29,191 bases of DNA from a virus. Of the stretch, positions 14,996 to 22,827 are shown piece by piece. The notes below the pieces were generated by a model that saw nothing but the letters and a program-made list of their open reading frames with translations, was not told the DNA's origin and ran no database searches. The position numbers and the translations under genes are program-made. The stretch lies in IMG/VR virus record IMGVR_UViG_3300025138_000233, positions 1-29,191 of that record; one strand, 5' to 3'. The stretch's first letter is position 1. Every line of letters starts with the position of its first letter.

Positions 14996-15531
14996 TGGTG
15001 TACTACTGTTCAACAGCCGATGTAGGCTCTCGACTTGCCCTTGATAGCGCACAGCGCACAAGAGCCGGAAGTCGTTTGACGGGTGCTATCCGTCGAGCCA
15101 CGATTGACATTGACCAAATGTATCGTGACTACGGTCGAGATGCCCCTACAAAATCTATCAAGGAAACCACCTTAAGCGGCTCTATTTCTGCCGGTGCTAC
15201 CACAGTGACCCTAACAAGCGGAACGGGCTTTAGCAACGCTGGAAATGGCAATATAGACGGTGATTCGTTTGCATGGACGGGTAAATCCACCAACGACCTT
15301 ACAGGAGTCACAGGAATTTCTTTTGACCACGCCTCCGGAGTCACAGTACAAGAAGGAGAATTTGCTCATGTTATTCGTGAGATTTGTGCAGACATAGCGG
15401 CCTCATACTATTTTGAAGACGAAGCCGTTTTCCAAACCGCAAGCAAAGATGGAACTATCCGAGGAAACAACCTTCGTGAGCGTGGCATGAATAATCTCAA
15501 GCGACTTGCTCATTTAGGAAGTGTTGACTAA
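14995..15531 (+). CDS. Head-tail adaptor (gp6-like) with inserted beta domain
   Basis: ATG at 14995 (TGATG overlap); a GTG at 14992 is possible. About 178 residues. The N-terminal helices (CSTADVGSRLALDSAQ, GAIRRATIDIDQMYRDYG) and C-terminal helices (HVIREICADIAASYYFEDEA, NLRERGMNNLKRLA) are the pattern of HK97 gp6/SPP1 gp15-like adaptors below the portal. Between them (about 60-122) is a beta module with SAGATTVTLTSGTGFS and LTGVTGISFDHA, a form often found in fibres and decoration proteins. An insertion there would project from the neck. The family call is from pattern and position. Confidence 0.6.
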   Translation: MVYYCSTADVGSRLALDSAQRTRAGSRLTGAIRRATIDIDQMYRDYGRDAPTKSIKETTLSGSISAGATTVTLTSGTGFSNAGNGNIDGDSFAWTGKSTNDLTGVTGISFDHASGVTVQEGEFAHVIREICADIAASYYFEDEAVFQTASKDGTIRGNNLRERGMNNLKRLAHLGSVD

Positions 15532-16175
15532 TGGCATCGGCTAATTTTAGTATATCCCCAAGAAAAGATTCTGCGGGCAATATGATTGTTATTGACAACG
15601 CCTCCTTTAACCGGGCGTTTAGGAAACTCAAAAACGACACAGGACAAGCCATGTGGGAAGCGGCAGGTAAGACGCTTTCCGATGTAAAAGAACACACATA
15701 CCGATACCTGCGAGGGTTTGAAGGAATGTACCCCGGATTGGCGACAAAAGTTGCTAATTCACTTGCTTATGACAGGGGTGGAAGAGGTGATGTTTATGGT
15801 GCAGATAATCCACAAGTCGATGCTATTTTTGGTAGTCGTGGCCCAAACGGAAGGAGTGGTGAAATTGGTGCGGGTGTACACACAGACCCCGACGATACAG
15901 AAGGCACCTACAATATCGGTGCGGCTTTACAGGAAGGAAGAGATGCTGGCACCTATCCTTGGTTGAATAAAACAAGTAGGGGAGAGCATGGCGGTGCGAT
16001 TGTACATGGAAGACAGGTTGGTACTATGAGTGGCAACAGTCCGTGGTATGGTCGTGGTGGTTCTTTTTACTTTTATGGTTATGCTAATCTTGACTATATC
16101 GGCGAAGGTATGAGAAAATTTGAGGCGAAGATTGAAGGTCGCCTCAATTCAAATCTAAAAAAGAGGTTGAGTTAA
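15531..16175 (+). CDS. HK97 gp10-like neck/tail-completion protein
   Basis: ATG overlaps the upstream stop (TAATG). 214 residues. The early helix FNRAFRKLKNDTGQAMWEAAGKTLSDVKEHTYRYL, followed by a Gly-rich beta region with a conserved YGADNPQVDAIFGSRG, resembles the HK97 gp10-like proteins encoded between adaptor and tail terminator. The second half is Gly/Tyr-rich (GGSFYFYGYANLDYIGEGMRKFEAKIEGRL) and ends in a helix. It probably helps join the finished head to the tail. The exact family is not certain; the operon position is the stronger evidence. Confidence 0.55.
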   Translation: MASANFSISPRKDSAGNMIVIDNASFNRAFRKLKNDTGQAMWEAAGKTLSDVKEHTYRYLRGFEGMYPGLATKVANSLAYDRGGRGDVYGADNPQVDAIFGSRGPNGRSGEIGAGVHTDPDDTEGTYNIGAALQEGRDAGTYPWLNKTSRGEHGGAIVHGRQVGTMSGNSPWYGRGGSFYFYGYANLDYIGEGMRKFEAKIEGRLNSNLKKRLS

Positions 16176-16176
16176 G

Positions 16177-17235
16177 ATGGCAATAGCAACAAAAGAACAA
16201 TTTTGGAACTACCGATTAAACGGTGAAGACCCTACGGCTCCTGTTGGAACTAACAACGGTACTTGGACTCGAAACAATAGCAACGGCAGTGCCGCTAATG
16301 ACTATTGGGTGGTGACAAACAGCCAATACCATGTCGAACCTACTACCACGGCCTACACTATTTTTGCGGCAATAGAATACACAACCGCACCGGATAACGC
16401 CACGGTGTTATTGACACTTGACAACGGTACAAAGAAAGTTGAAGTCAAGGCTCTTGGTCAAAAAGTACAGTTGGTTGGAGCGACTACTGTCACGAGCGCA
16501 GACTTAGACATAAGCATGACAGAAGATAACCCTACTCCCCTTATTATGAGATTAACTCTTGACGAATCCGGCAACGCTCGTTTGTATTTTCGTGAATTGA
16601 TAGAAGACGATGATGCACAAACAGCATACCTTTCTGTCGCAGGGGCCAGTAGTAGTGGTACTAAGACAATCAAGTGGGGCAACGGAACAGGAAATGTAAA
16701 ATGGGCATCTGTTTATGCGACTGATATGGGGGCATTTGGCCCCGATGAATTAGCACCTTCCGATTTGACAACAGATACTTTAATTCGCATGGGTCTTTCC
16801 ATAGTACAGGCACTACGCAACAGCAAACGAACCTACCTCAAAACACACTTGGACGACTCATCAATCAACTACGGATATGACATTTCAAACTCTATGCTAT
16901 CCCGAACAATGCCACCATTTATCAATGTCATGCTACAACGACTATCCTCACCTACCTTTGCCGCTCTTGGTGGTGGTCGCATTGACCAAGACTACGATGT
17001 GTTAATTTATGTGACGAGTCGTGGCACAACATACGAAGATGCCTACCGACAGTGCCTCAATATCATTGGCGAGGTTTTCGATGAGTTGTACACCACAACC
17101 GGTCTTAATGGTACTACTGACAGTCTTGCTGAATATGACTTGGAACTTCAAGCAAAATTAGATGATGAAGTGACCATCTGTACTCATTTATTAACACTGA
17201 CCTATATGCGACGCATAAATATGCGACACCGTTGA
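16177..17235 (+). CDS. Lectin-like domain fused to tail terminator
   Basis: ATG at 16177 with GAGGTTGA as ribosome binding site. 352 residues. Residues 1-190 have the alternating strands of a LamG/concanavalin-like jelly roll (YTIFAAIEYTTAPDNATVLL, TPLIMRLTLDESGNARLYFREL, KWASVYATDMGAFGPDEL). Residues 195-352 look like a tail terminator: a helix TLIRMGLSIVQALRNSKRTY, a strand QDYDVLIYVTSRG, a helix YEDAYRQCLNIIGEVFDELY and a C-terminal strand pair. The terminator caps the tail tube before it joins the head. It is the last gene before the tail tube. A glycan-binding-type domain on the terminator is unusual. Confidence 0.6.
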   Translation: MAIATKEQFWNYRLNGEDPTAPVGTNNGTWTRNNSNGSAANDYWVVTNSQYHVEPTTTAYTIFAAIEYTTAPDNATVLLTLDNGTKKVEVKALGQKVQLVGATTVTSADLDISMTEDNPTPLIMRLTLDESGNARLYFRELIEDDDAQTAYLSVAGASSSGTKTIKWGNGTGNVKWASVYATDMGAFGPDELAPSDLTTDTLIRMGLSIVQALRNSKRTYLKTHLDDSSINYGYDISNSMLSRTMPPFINVMLQRLSSPTFAALGGGRIDQDYDVLIYVTSRGTTYEDAYRQCLNIIGEVFDELYTTTGLNGTTDSLAEYDLELQAKLDDEVTICTHLLTLTYMRRINMRHR

Positions 17236-17240
17236 AACGC

Positions 17241-17248
17241 TTAAATAA
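17241..17248 (+). promoter_or_regulatory. TATA-like promoter before the tail tube gene
   Basis: TTAAATAA preceded by GAAACGC, a purine-rich BRE-like element, lies in the 52-base gap before the tail tube gene. Its start is 47 bases before the ATG, so transcription would begin near 17268-17272, leaving a leader of about 20 bases that contains the ribosome binding site GAGAAGGTG. A dedicated promoter fits the high demand for tube subunits. Confidence 0.5.
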
Positions 17249-17287
17249 CAACTCACTACTGAAAAGATTATCGAGAAGGTGTTTTGA

Positions 17288-18286
17288 ATGGCAGTCCAAG
17301 ATATGAATAACCGATATGTAGCCGCAATTAAAGAAGCCGCTTATGGTACAACACCGAGCGGTACTTACTTTTTCGGTGAAATTGACGACGAATCAATCAA
17401 GCACACATACGATGTGATGCAAAGAGAAAACATGAACCGATACGGTGCTTCAAAGGCAAACACCGGAAAGGAGTACGGCGAAGGCGACATTAACATGGCC
17501 GTCCTTAATGACGATTTTACCGGTCTTGTCCTTCTCGGTCTTATGGGAACTGACACCATTGGTTCAGTAGCAAGCGGTCTTTACCCGCATACATTTACCG
17601 AAGCAGGAGCAGGTATCTCAATGAGCCTTGCCATCGCCCGTGAAGAAAAAATCCACTACTACGCCGGAGCAGTTGTTGAAAAGGTTAGCGTTAGTGCCGC
17701 AATCAACGAATACGCTATGATGAGCGCATCTTTTATGACTCAAGCAGAAGGAAGTCTTACCGCACTAACCAGTCTAAGCCCATCATTCCCCGATGATAAG
17801 GCCGCACTTTACTTTTCCGATGCTAAAGTTTTCTTTAACGCTGACTCAACAGCATCCGACGCAGTTAAGTCAATCTCTTTTGATATTGCACTAAACCGTG
17901 ACGGAGATGCCGCCTGTGGTCTTGGCGACCGAACCTATGTTCGTGCCCCACCAGCACAGCGAAGAGAAATCACAGGAAGTATTGAGTTCAACCGAATCCT
18001 ACACAGCGGAGCCGGAGCAAGCAACCCATCCTACGATTCCTTAGTTTCCGCAGATGGTCTTGAACTTTCCGGAAGTGGTGTTGAACTTAAGGTTCAATTT
18101 GGCTCCGAAAGCGTTGCTGACTTGTTGACCTTCAACTTTTACAAAATCCGATTTGAAGCACCCGACGCAAATGTTTCGGGTCGTGACACACAAACATTCA
18201 CTGTGCCATTCGTCGCCCTTTTCAGTTCTAACGATAGCAAGATGATGGATATTGTCATGCGAAACGACAAGAACGCAGTCTATTGA
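17288..18286 (+). CDS. Major tail tube protein
   Basis: 332 residues from ATG 17288 with AAGGTG eight bases upstream. Position between terminator and tail chaperones, length and beta-rich composition fit the tube subunit that polymerises in hexameric rings around the tape measure. The N-terminus (NRYVAAIKEAAYGTTPSGTY) followed by a mid-region LALN-type beta core (SISFDIALNRDGDAACGLGD) and REITGSIEFNRIL is the familiar layout of long-tail tube proteins, including a GxxP/TY start. Codons are optimised and GC-leaning, like the capsid gene. Its stop overlaps the next gene's GAGGTGATTT ribosome binding site. Confidence 0.8.
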   Translation: MAVQDMNNRYVAAIKEAAYGTTPSGTYFFGEIDDESIKHTYDVMQRENMNRYGASKANTGKEYGEGDINMAVLNDDFTGLVLLGLMGTDTIGSVASGLYPHTFTEAGAGISMSLAIAREEKIHYYAGAVVEKVSVSAAINEYAMMSASFMTQAEGSLTALTSLSPSFPDDKAALYFSDAKVFFNADSTASDAVKSISFDIALNRDGDAACGLGDRTYVRAPPAQRREITGSIEFNRILHSGAGASNPSYDSLVSADGLELSGSGVELKVQFGSESVADLLTFNFYKIRFEAPDANVSGRDTQTFTVPFVALFSSNDSKMMDIVMRNDKNAVY

Positions 18287-18296
18287 GGTGATTTAA

Positions 18297-18491
18297 TTGG
18301 CACATAATGGTGGAACCGTTATCGCTGATAAAACCCTCCTTGATGTTTTACAATTCACAGGAACCCCAGCGGTCGTACAGGCCGCACTTAGAGCCGCCAT
18401 CGCAAATGACGATATTATCATTTCTTGCGACACGAGCAGAAAGAAAGATAGCAACGAAATTGTTTTAACCGTTGTTGCTATTATAGCATGA
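18297..18491 (+). CDS. Small protein after the tail tube, 64 aa, TTG start
   Basis: TTG at 18297 is supported by GAGGTGATTT on the tail tube stop codon, nearly identical to the initiation region of the gene at 10575. 64 residues: a helix TLLDVLQFTGTPAVVQAALRAAIANDD and two hydrophobic strands (DIIISCDTS, NEIVLTVVAIIA). No recognised family. It lies between tail tube and chaperone G, where some viruses encode small tail assembly factors. Confidence 0.55.
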   Translation: MAHNGGTVIADKTLLDVLQFTGTPAVVQAALRAAIANDDIIISCDTSRKKDSNEIVLTVVAIIA

Positions 18492-18530
18492 GAGTAGTAT
18501 TCCCCCAAAGGAAAGAGAAGTGAAGAAAAA

Positions 18531-18893
18531 ATGCCCGTACTAACAAAAGAATTTGAACTTGATGATGGAACAAAAATCACCGTGCGACAAGCCGGTGGTA
18601 TGACCAAACTCCGAATTGAAAATATCCAAGCACAGGTCTTTCGTGACCACATGCACTTTGGACTTGACACTACCGATTGGACAGAAGAACAACAGAAACA
18701 ATTCGCAAATGCCCTTGAAGAAAAAGGTGCTGGAATGGTTCACCAAATGGAGTCTTGGGTTCCACGAAGTATTATTTCCCCAAAAGATTTTGACATGGAT
18801 TCTTTGACAAGCGAAGAACTGCGAATGATTCTTGGATTTGTTCGTGGTGACGACCCCGAAGGTGCAATCCCTTTGGACAATTCTTCCGAGTAG
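18531..18893 (+). CDS. Tail assembly chaperone G
   Basis: ATG at 18531 with AGAAGTGAAG upstream. 120 residues, acidic, with a strand-rich start (TKEFELDDGTKITVRQ) and a helical second half (WTEEQQKQFANALEEKGAG; LTSEELRMILGFVRG). Position between tail tube and tape measure, size and acidity fit the G chaperone that binds nascent tape measure and tube subunits. Near its 3' end a CCCTTTG heptamer in the correct phase predicts -1 frameshifting into the overlapping T frame. The unshifted product ends at TAG 18891-18893. Confidence 0.75.
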   Translation: MPVLTKEFELDDGTKITVRQAGGMTKLRIENIQAQVFRDHMHFGLDTTDWTEEQQKQFANALEEKGAGMVHQMESWVPRSIISPKDFDMDSLTSEELRMILGFVRGDDPEGAIPLDNSSE

Positions 18894-19168
18894 CCCCGAC
18901 AATTTGCATGGCCTACAAGGGGGTCTTACCCTCGGACTTGTGGGAGAAATATGACTGCGAAGGCGGTCAAGACTTAATGATGATTGATTTGCTCGTAGCG
19001 ATGGATATTCACGATAAGATTTCTTCGGCTACAACCAAGACAAAAGATGGCAACGCTATGGTCGCTCGTCGCAAGCAAAGACAGGAAAAACGAGAACTCT
19101 TAAGTGACGGTGGTGGGCTGGCTATGCTTAGGGGTCTTGGCGTCCCTATAGCGAAGCGTAGCGAGTGA
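18531..19168 (+). CDS. Tail assembly chaperone GT (predicted -1 frameshift product)
   Basis: Ribosomes slipping back one base at 18869-18875 would join G residues 1-115 to 97 residues of the -1 frame, giving 212 residues. The -1 frame is open from 18851 (after a TGA at 18848-18850) to 19168, so the slip must occur in the interval that holds the heptamer. The junction reads GAIPL then GQFFRVAPTICMAYKGVLP. The T part has a helical acidic core (GGQDLMMIDLLVAMDIHDK) and a basic helix (ARRKQRQEKREL). The ATG at 18908 has no ribosome binding site, consistent with T being made only as a fusion. The lambda G/GT arrangement is widely conserved in long-tailed viruses. Confidence 0.7.
18869..18875 (+). 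other. -1 programmed frameshift heptamer CCCTTTG
   Basis: In the G frame it reads C CCT TTG, fitting the canonical X XXY YYZ slippery pattern. TCCGAG (18885-18890) can pair with CTCGGA (18931-18936), and GTAGCC can pair with GGcCTAC inside it. Such a structure starting 9-14 bases downstream is of the kind that stimulates slippage. Confidence 0.65.
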
Positions 19169-19178
19169 AGGTGGAGAA

Positions 19179-22100
19179 ATGATTGGCAACATTATTTTTT
19201 CCCTATCACCTATTATCGCTCTCTTTGCGATGGTCACTATGCTCGTTTTGCGGGCTGGTGCATCCCGTGTTTTCTTCGATGTAGTTGGGTCGTTCCAAGC
19301 CGACAGGCTGATTGGTGACGCCCAAGCAAAAATCACTGTGTTGCAGGGACTTATGCTCGATGGTTTGTCGGGTATCACCGAAGGTATCGGTGAAATGTCA
19401 GCCATGATGGACACCCTTGTTGACGGGACAGTTCCCCTTGCTCAAGAGATTGGAAACGCTCGGATTGAGTTCGAGAAGTTTGCTAATTTTGAAGGGGCGG
19501 AAGACCTACAACAACAAATTATCGACATTGGTGAGTCGTATGCTTTTACAGGCGACCAAGCACTCAAGGCTGGTGCTAAAATGGCACAACTGTCTGCCAT
19601 CGTAGGTGGTGGCCCTGCTACTGCGGCGGCTACCGAAGTCGGTATTCAATTCGGTCTTATCGGTGGTATGGAAACAGAAGATGCCATGAAGAAAATGATT
19701 TCCCTACAACAGCAGACTGGCTTCATGTACGGGGAGTTGACCAAAAAACAATTCAACAGAATGACTGCCGAAGAAAAAGCGAATGTCGTTCGACAAAACA
19801 GCATTCGGATGCTCAACCAACTCAACACAATCGAAAACCGTTCAGCGGCTACCATGTCGCAAATAACCCATGTTATGAATCAATTCGCTTCGTCTGCTAA
19901 ATTGGCTGGTGATGATGTGGCTTACATGGCCGCTATGTCCGCCACTTTAATTGAGGCTGGTGAAGAGCAAGGGAAGGCCGGTCGTGCCCTCAAGATGATG
20001 TATGCCCGTCTTGGTGCCGATACCGGAGGCAACGCAGAAATCCTTAGACAGTTCGGTATCGAAACAAAGGGTGCCAACGGTGCGTTGCGCTCCATGGAAG
20101 CAATCCTTCAAGATGTTGCCGACAGATACCACCAACTTGAAGATGCAGAAAAACTCACTATCGCCCAAGCAATCGCTGGCAACGACCACTATGTTCGTGC
20201 GATTAAGTTGTTTGAGAATCATTCCCGTGTTCTAAAATTAGACAGTGATGCCGTAGCAGAAAAAGATACGGCGCAAGAAGAATTGAACAAGCGCATGAAG
20301 GACAATGTGTTTTTGCTTGAACAACAACAAGCAAGACTTATCAACTCAAAGGCTCTCATTGGAAACGCATTCACCCCTGCCGTTATCCGTGCTACCAAGG
20401 CACAGGCAGACATGAACTTTACTTTTGCCCAAATGATTGAGGAAGGGACGGTTTATGGTCAAGTGATAGGGAAGTTGGCCCAACTACAACAGTTAGGGAA
20501 AACATACGCTCCGATAGCAGAAGCCTACCTAAACGCTTTGTCATTAAATGTTTCCCTAAAAACACAACAACAGATTCAACGGTCTTTGAACAACGAATCG
20601 TTGGTGCGGTCAAGTGCCTATGGCGCACAAGTAGGATTGGGCAAAATCACCTTACAACAACTTGACCGAGAACTTGGGTTGCAGGCCCAAAGCACTGCTT
20701 TACAAATCGCTTCTCTTGGGGTGAGCAACCAACAAAGCGAAGCACAATCGAGAATTGCCATGCTCAAGGGCACTGCGTTAGAAGGTGACTTTAAGGCACT
20801 ACAAGCGGCTCGTGCAGTGACACAACAAAAAGTCACAGAACTACAAATTGAACAACAATCAGCCGCTATCAAATCAATTGCAGAAGCAAAAACCACTACG
20901 GCTACACAACAAAGAATTGCATTGGAAGACCAAGTTAGCACAGCAAAAATTGAACAACTGTCGAGGGTCACAGCAGAAGAACTTGCCCTAAAAAGAATTA
21001 ACGCTGGACAATATAAAAAACTCACAACCGTGGAGGCTGTGTTGGGCAACGCAAGAGCAAGAGCGGGCATAGAAAAAGAATTAGAGAATAACGAAAACAT
21101 ACACGCTATGAAAAAGTTTAGCAACATAAAGCAAATCCTTCGCCTCGAAGAGCAACAGGAAATGAACGCTCAAACGCTCAACGCGATGACTGCGGCGCAT
21201 ACATTTGAAAAGGAAAAACAATTATCTGTTGAGCAAAAACTACTCCAAGTTCAAGACCAAATGATAGCCGATGAAGGAAGGTTGCTTCTTCTTGGGATGA
21301 TGAACAGTGCCGATATTCAAGGCGACACAATGGCACACATGACCCTTGCCGCCGCAAAACAAAGGGTCAACGATGTGACCAAGATGAAGTCCAACACAGA
21401 AACCCAAAACGCCGCCATTATGAAGGCGATGAGTATTGCCGCAACACAATTGGCCGCAACCTACGGACTACAAGAAAAGGAGATAATGAAAATACTCCCT
21501 AAAATGAAGATGTTCGCACAAGGTTTGGCCGCAGTTCAAACCCAACAAGAATTAACCGTAGCATCGTCAATGAGATTTCAAAGTGCCCTAATGAAATCGT
21601 CTATGGGTCTTGGGATGCTTAGTATGGGATTCACCATGTTTAGCGATAGCGAAAAAGCCGCAAGAACAAGTATGATTTTGATGAACTTATCAATGCTCCC
21701 TGCTATTATCCAAATGGCAAGTATGACAAAGGGGGCGGCGGGTATGGCGGCGGGTATGGTGGGTATCACCACCACTACCACAGCGGCAACTGGGGCTTTG
21801 ACAAGGTTCAAGGTAGCGATGATAAGCACAGGTGTTGGCGCAGTTGCGCTTGCGGCTGTTGCTCTTGGTGCTTGGTTCCTTGCAGGTAAGATGGGTTCCG
21901 ACGAAGCAAACGAATCACTTGAAAAATACAACAGAACCTTTGGGTTCACACAAGAACTCTATGACAATATGCTTTCGGCGTATGAAGGCGTTGACATGAC
22001 AAGAATCTTAGACGACCTTGGTATTGCCACAAGAGATATACAGGACACTCTTTCCGACATAGCAAACACCGAAGATGCCGCCCTTATTGCATCCTATGAA

Positions 22101-22811
22101 ACAAAGTTAAAATTAGCCCAAGAAGAAAGAGATGTACTACTACAAATCAAGGCAATTAAAGGAGCGGAAATGCTACTCACCGACACGAACCAAGCCCAAG
22201 GTATATTCGACCAAGTGAAAGGGGCACAGGCAATCAATGATGAACTTAAAGAGGCGAAGGACAATTATGGCTTCTTCGACAAAGGAGTTCAAGCATTTAC
22301 CTACCTCACTTCTATGGGAGATGAAGATTTGGCGAAAAGCCAAACGGTATTAGACATAGAGGCTATCGAACAAAATGCGGAAGATGCTTTTGCCGCTATA
22401 CCCAAAGAGTTCCAAGGTGCTGTACAGGAAATGGCTCAAGAGGCTGATTCGATGGAAGACTTTTTGAGCAAACTTGCGGAGTTCGCAGACAGCACAGGTG
22501 GTGACTTCGGTCGAAACTTTGGCACGGGCATCCAAGAAAATATCATTGGCCCAATAGAAGCGGCAAAGGAAGCGGCGTTTGAGTTTAACAACGCCCGTGA
22601 AGAAATGTTCTTTGGGTTGTCTAAGGGCAACTTGACCGGAGATATGGTGAAGCAAGTAGTGAACAAGGGTGTGGAAACACTTATCAACACCACGGAAGTT
22701 ATTATGACAAATAACTTTACAGGAATGACGACCACACAAGCCGCTAATGAAATCACAAAAGAAGTGATGAAGCAACTTGGAAGCCTTGGTTTGAATGTAC
22801 AACAGGCATAG
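19179..22811 (+). CDS. Tail tape measure protein
   Basis: 1210 residues set tail length; at about 0.15 nm per residue the tail would be near 180 nm. ATG at 19179 has AAGGTGGAG upstream. The hydrophobic N-terminus (IIFSLSPIIALFAMVTMLVL) is followed by a TP901-type minor tail region (about 75-400: GDQALKAGAKMAQLSAIVGG, LAGDDVAYMAAMSATLIEAG). A long Gln/Ala-rich coiled coil spans about 430-770. A hydrophobic cluster near 825-910 (MISTGVGAVALAAVALGAWFL) could insert in the host membrane during DNA ejection. No lytic enzyme motif is evident. Position after the G/GT chaperones is diagnostic. Confidence 0.9.
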   Translation: MIGNIIFSLSPIIALFAMVTMLVLRAGASRVFFDVVGSFQADRLIGDAQAKITVLQGLMLDGLSGITEGIGEMSAMMDTLVDGTVPLAQEIGNARIEFEKFANFEGAEDLQQQIIDIGESYAFTGDQALKAGAKMAQLSAIVGGGPATAAATEVGIQFGLIGGMETEDAMKKMISLQQQTGFMYGELTKKQFNRMTAEEKANVVRQNSIRMLNQLNTIENRSAATMSQITHVMNQFASSAKLAGDDVAYMAAMSATLIEAGEEQGKAGRALKMMYARLGADTGGNAEILRQFGIETKGANGALRSMEAILQDVADRYHQLEDAEKLTIAQAIAGNDHYVRAIKLFENHSRVLKLDSDAVAEKDTAQEELNKRMKDNVFLLEQQQARLINSKALIGNAFTPAVIRATKAQADMNFTFAQMIEEGTVYGQVIGKLAQLQQLGKTYAPIAEAYLNALSLNVSLKTQQQIQRSLNNESLVRSSAYGAQVGLGKITLQQLDRELGLQAQSTALQIASLGVSNQQSEAQSRIAMLKGTALEGDFKALQAARAVTQQKVTELQIEQQSAAIKSIAEAKTTTATQQRIALEDQVSTAKIEQLSRVTAEELALKRINAGQYKKLTTVEAVLGNARARAGIEKELENNENIHAMKKFSNIKQILRLEEQQEMNAQTLNAMTAAHTFEKEKQLSVEQKLLQVQDQMIADEGRLLLLGMMNSADIQGDTMAHMTLAAAKQRVNDVTKMKSNTETQNAAIMKAMSIAATQLAATYGLQEKEIMKILPKMKMFAQGLAAVQTQQELTVASSMRFQSALMKSSMGLGMLSMGFTMFSDSEKAARTSMILMNLSMLPAIIQMASMTKGAAGMAAGMVGITTTTTAATGALTRFKVAMISTGVGAVALAAVALGAWFLAGKMGSDEANESLEKYNRTFGFTQELYDNMLSAYEGVDMTRILDDLGIATRDIQDTLSDIANTEDAALIASYETKLKLAQEERDVLLQIKAIKGAEMLLTDTNQAQGIFDQVKGAQAINDELKEAKDNYGFFDKGVQAFTYLTSMGDEDLAKSQTVLDIEAIEQNAEDAFAAIPKEFQGAVQEMAQEADSMEDFLSKLAEFADSTGGDFGRNFGTGIQENIIGPIEAAKEAAFEFNNAREEMFFGLSKGNLTGDMVKQVVNKGVETLINTTEVIMTNNFTGMTTTQAANEITKEVMKQLGSLGLNVQQA

Positions 22812-22827
22812 ATAGAGAAGTGAGAGA

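Noticed and set aside
18908-19168. T as an independent 86-residue gene
   Set aside because: No ribosome binding site precedes ATG 18908. The frame is open upstream into G and a slippery heptamer sits in the overlap, so a frameshift product is the better reading.
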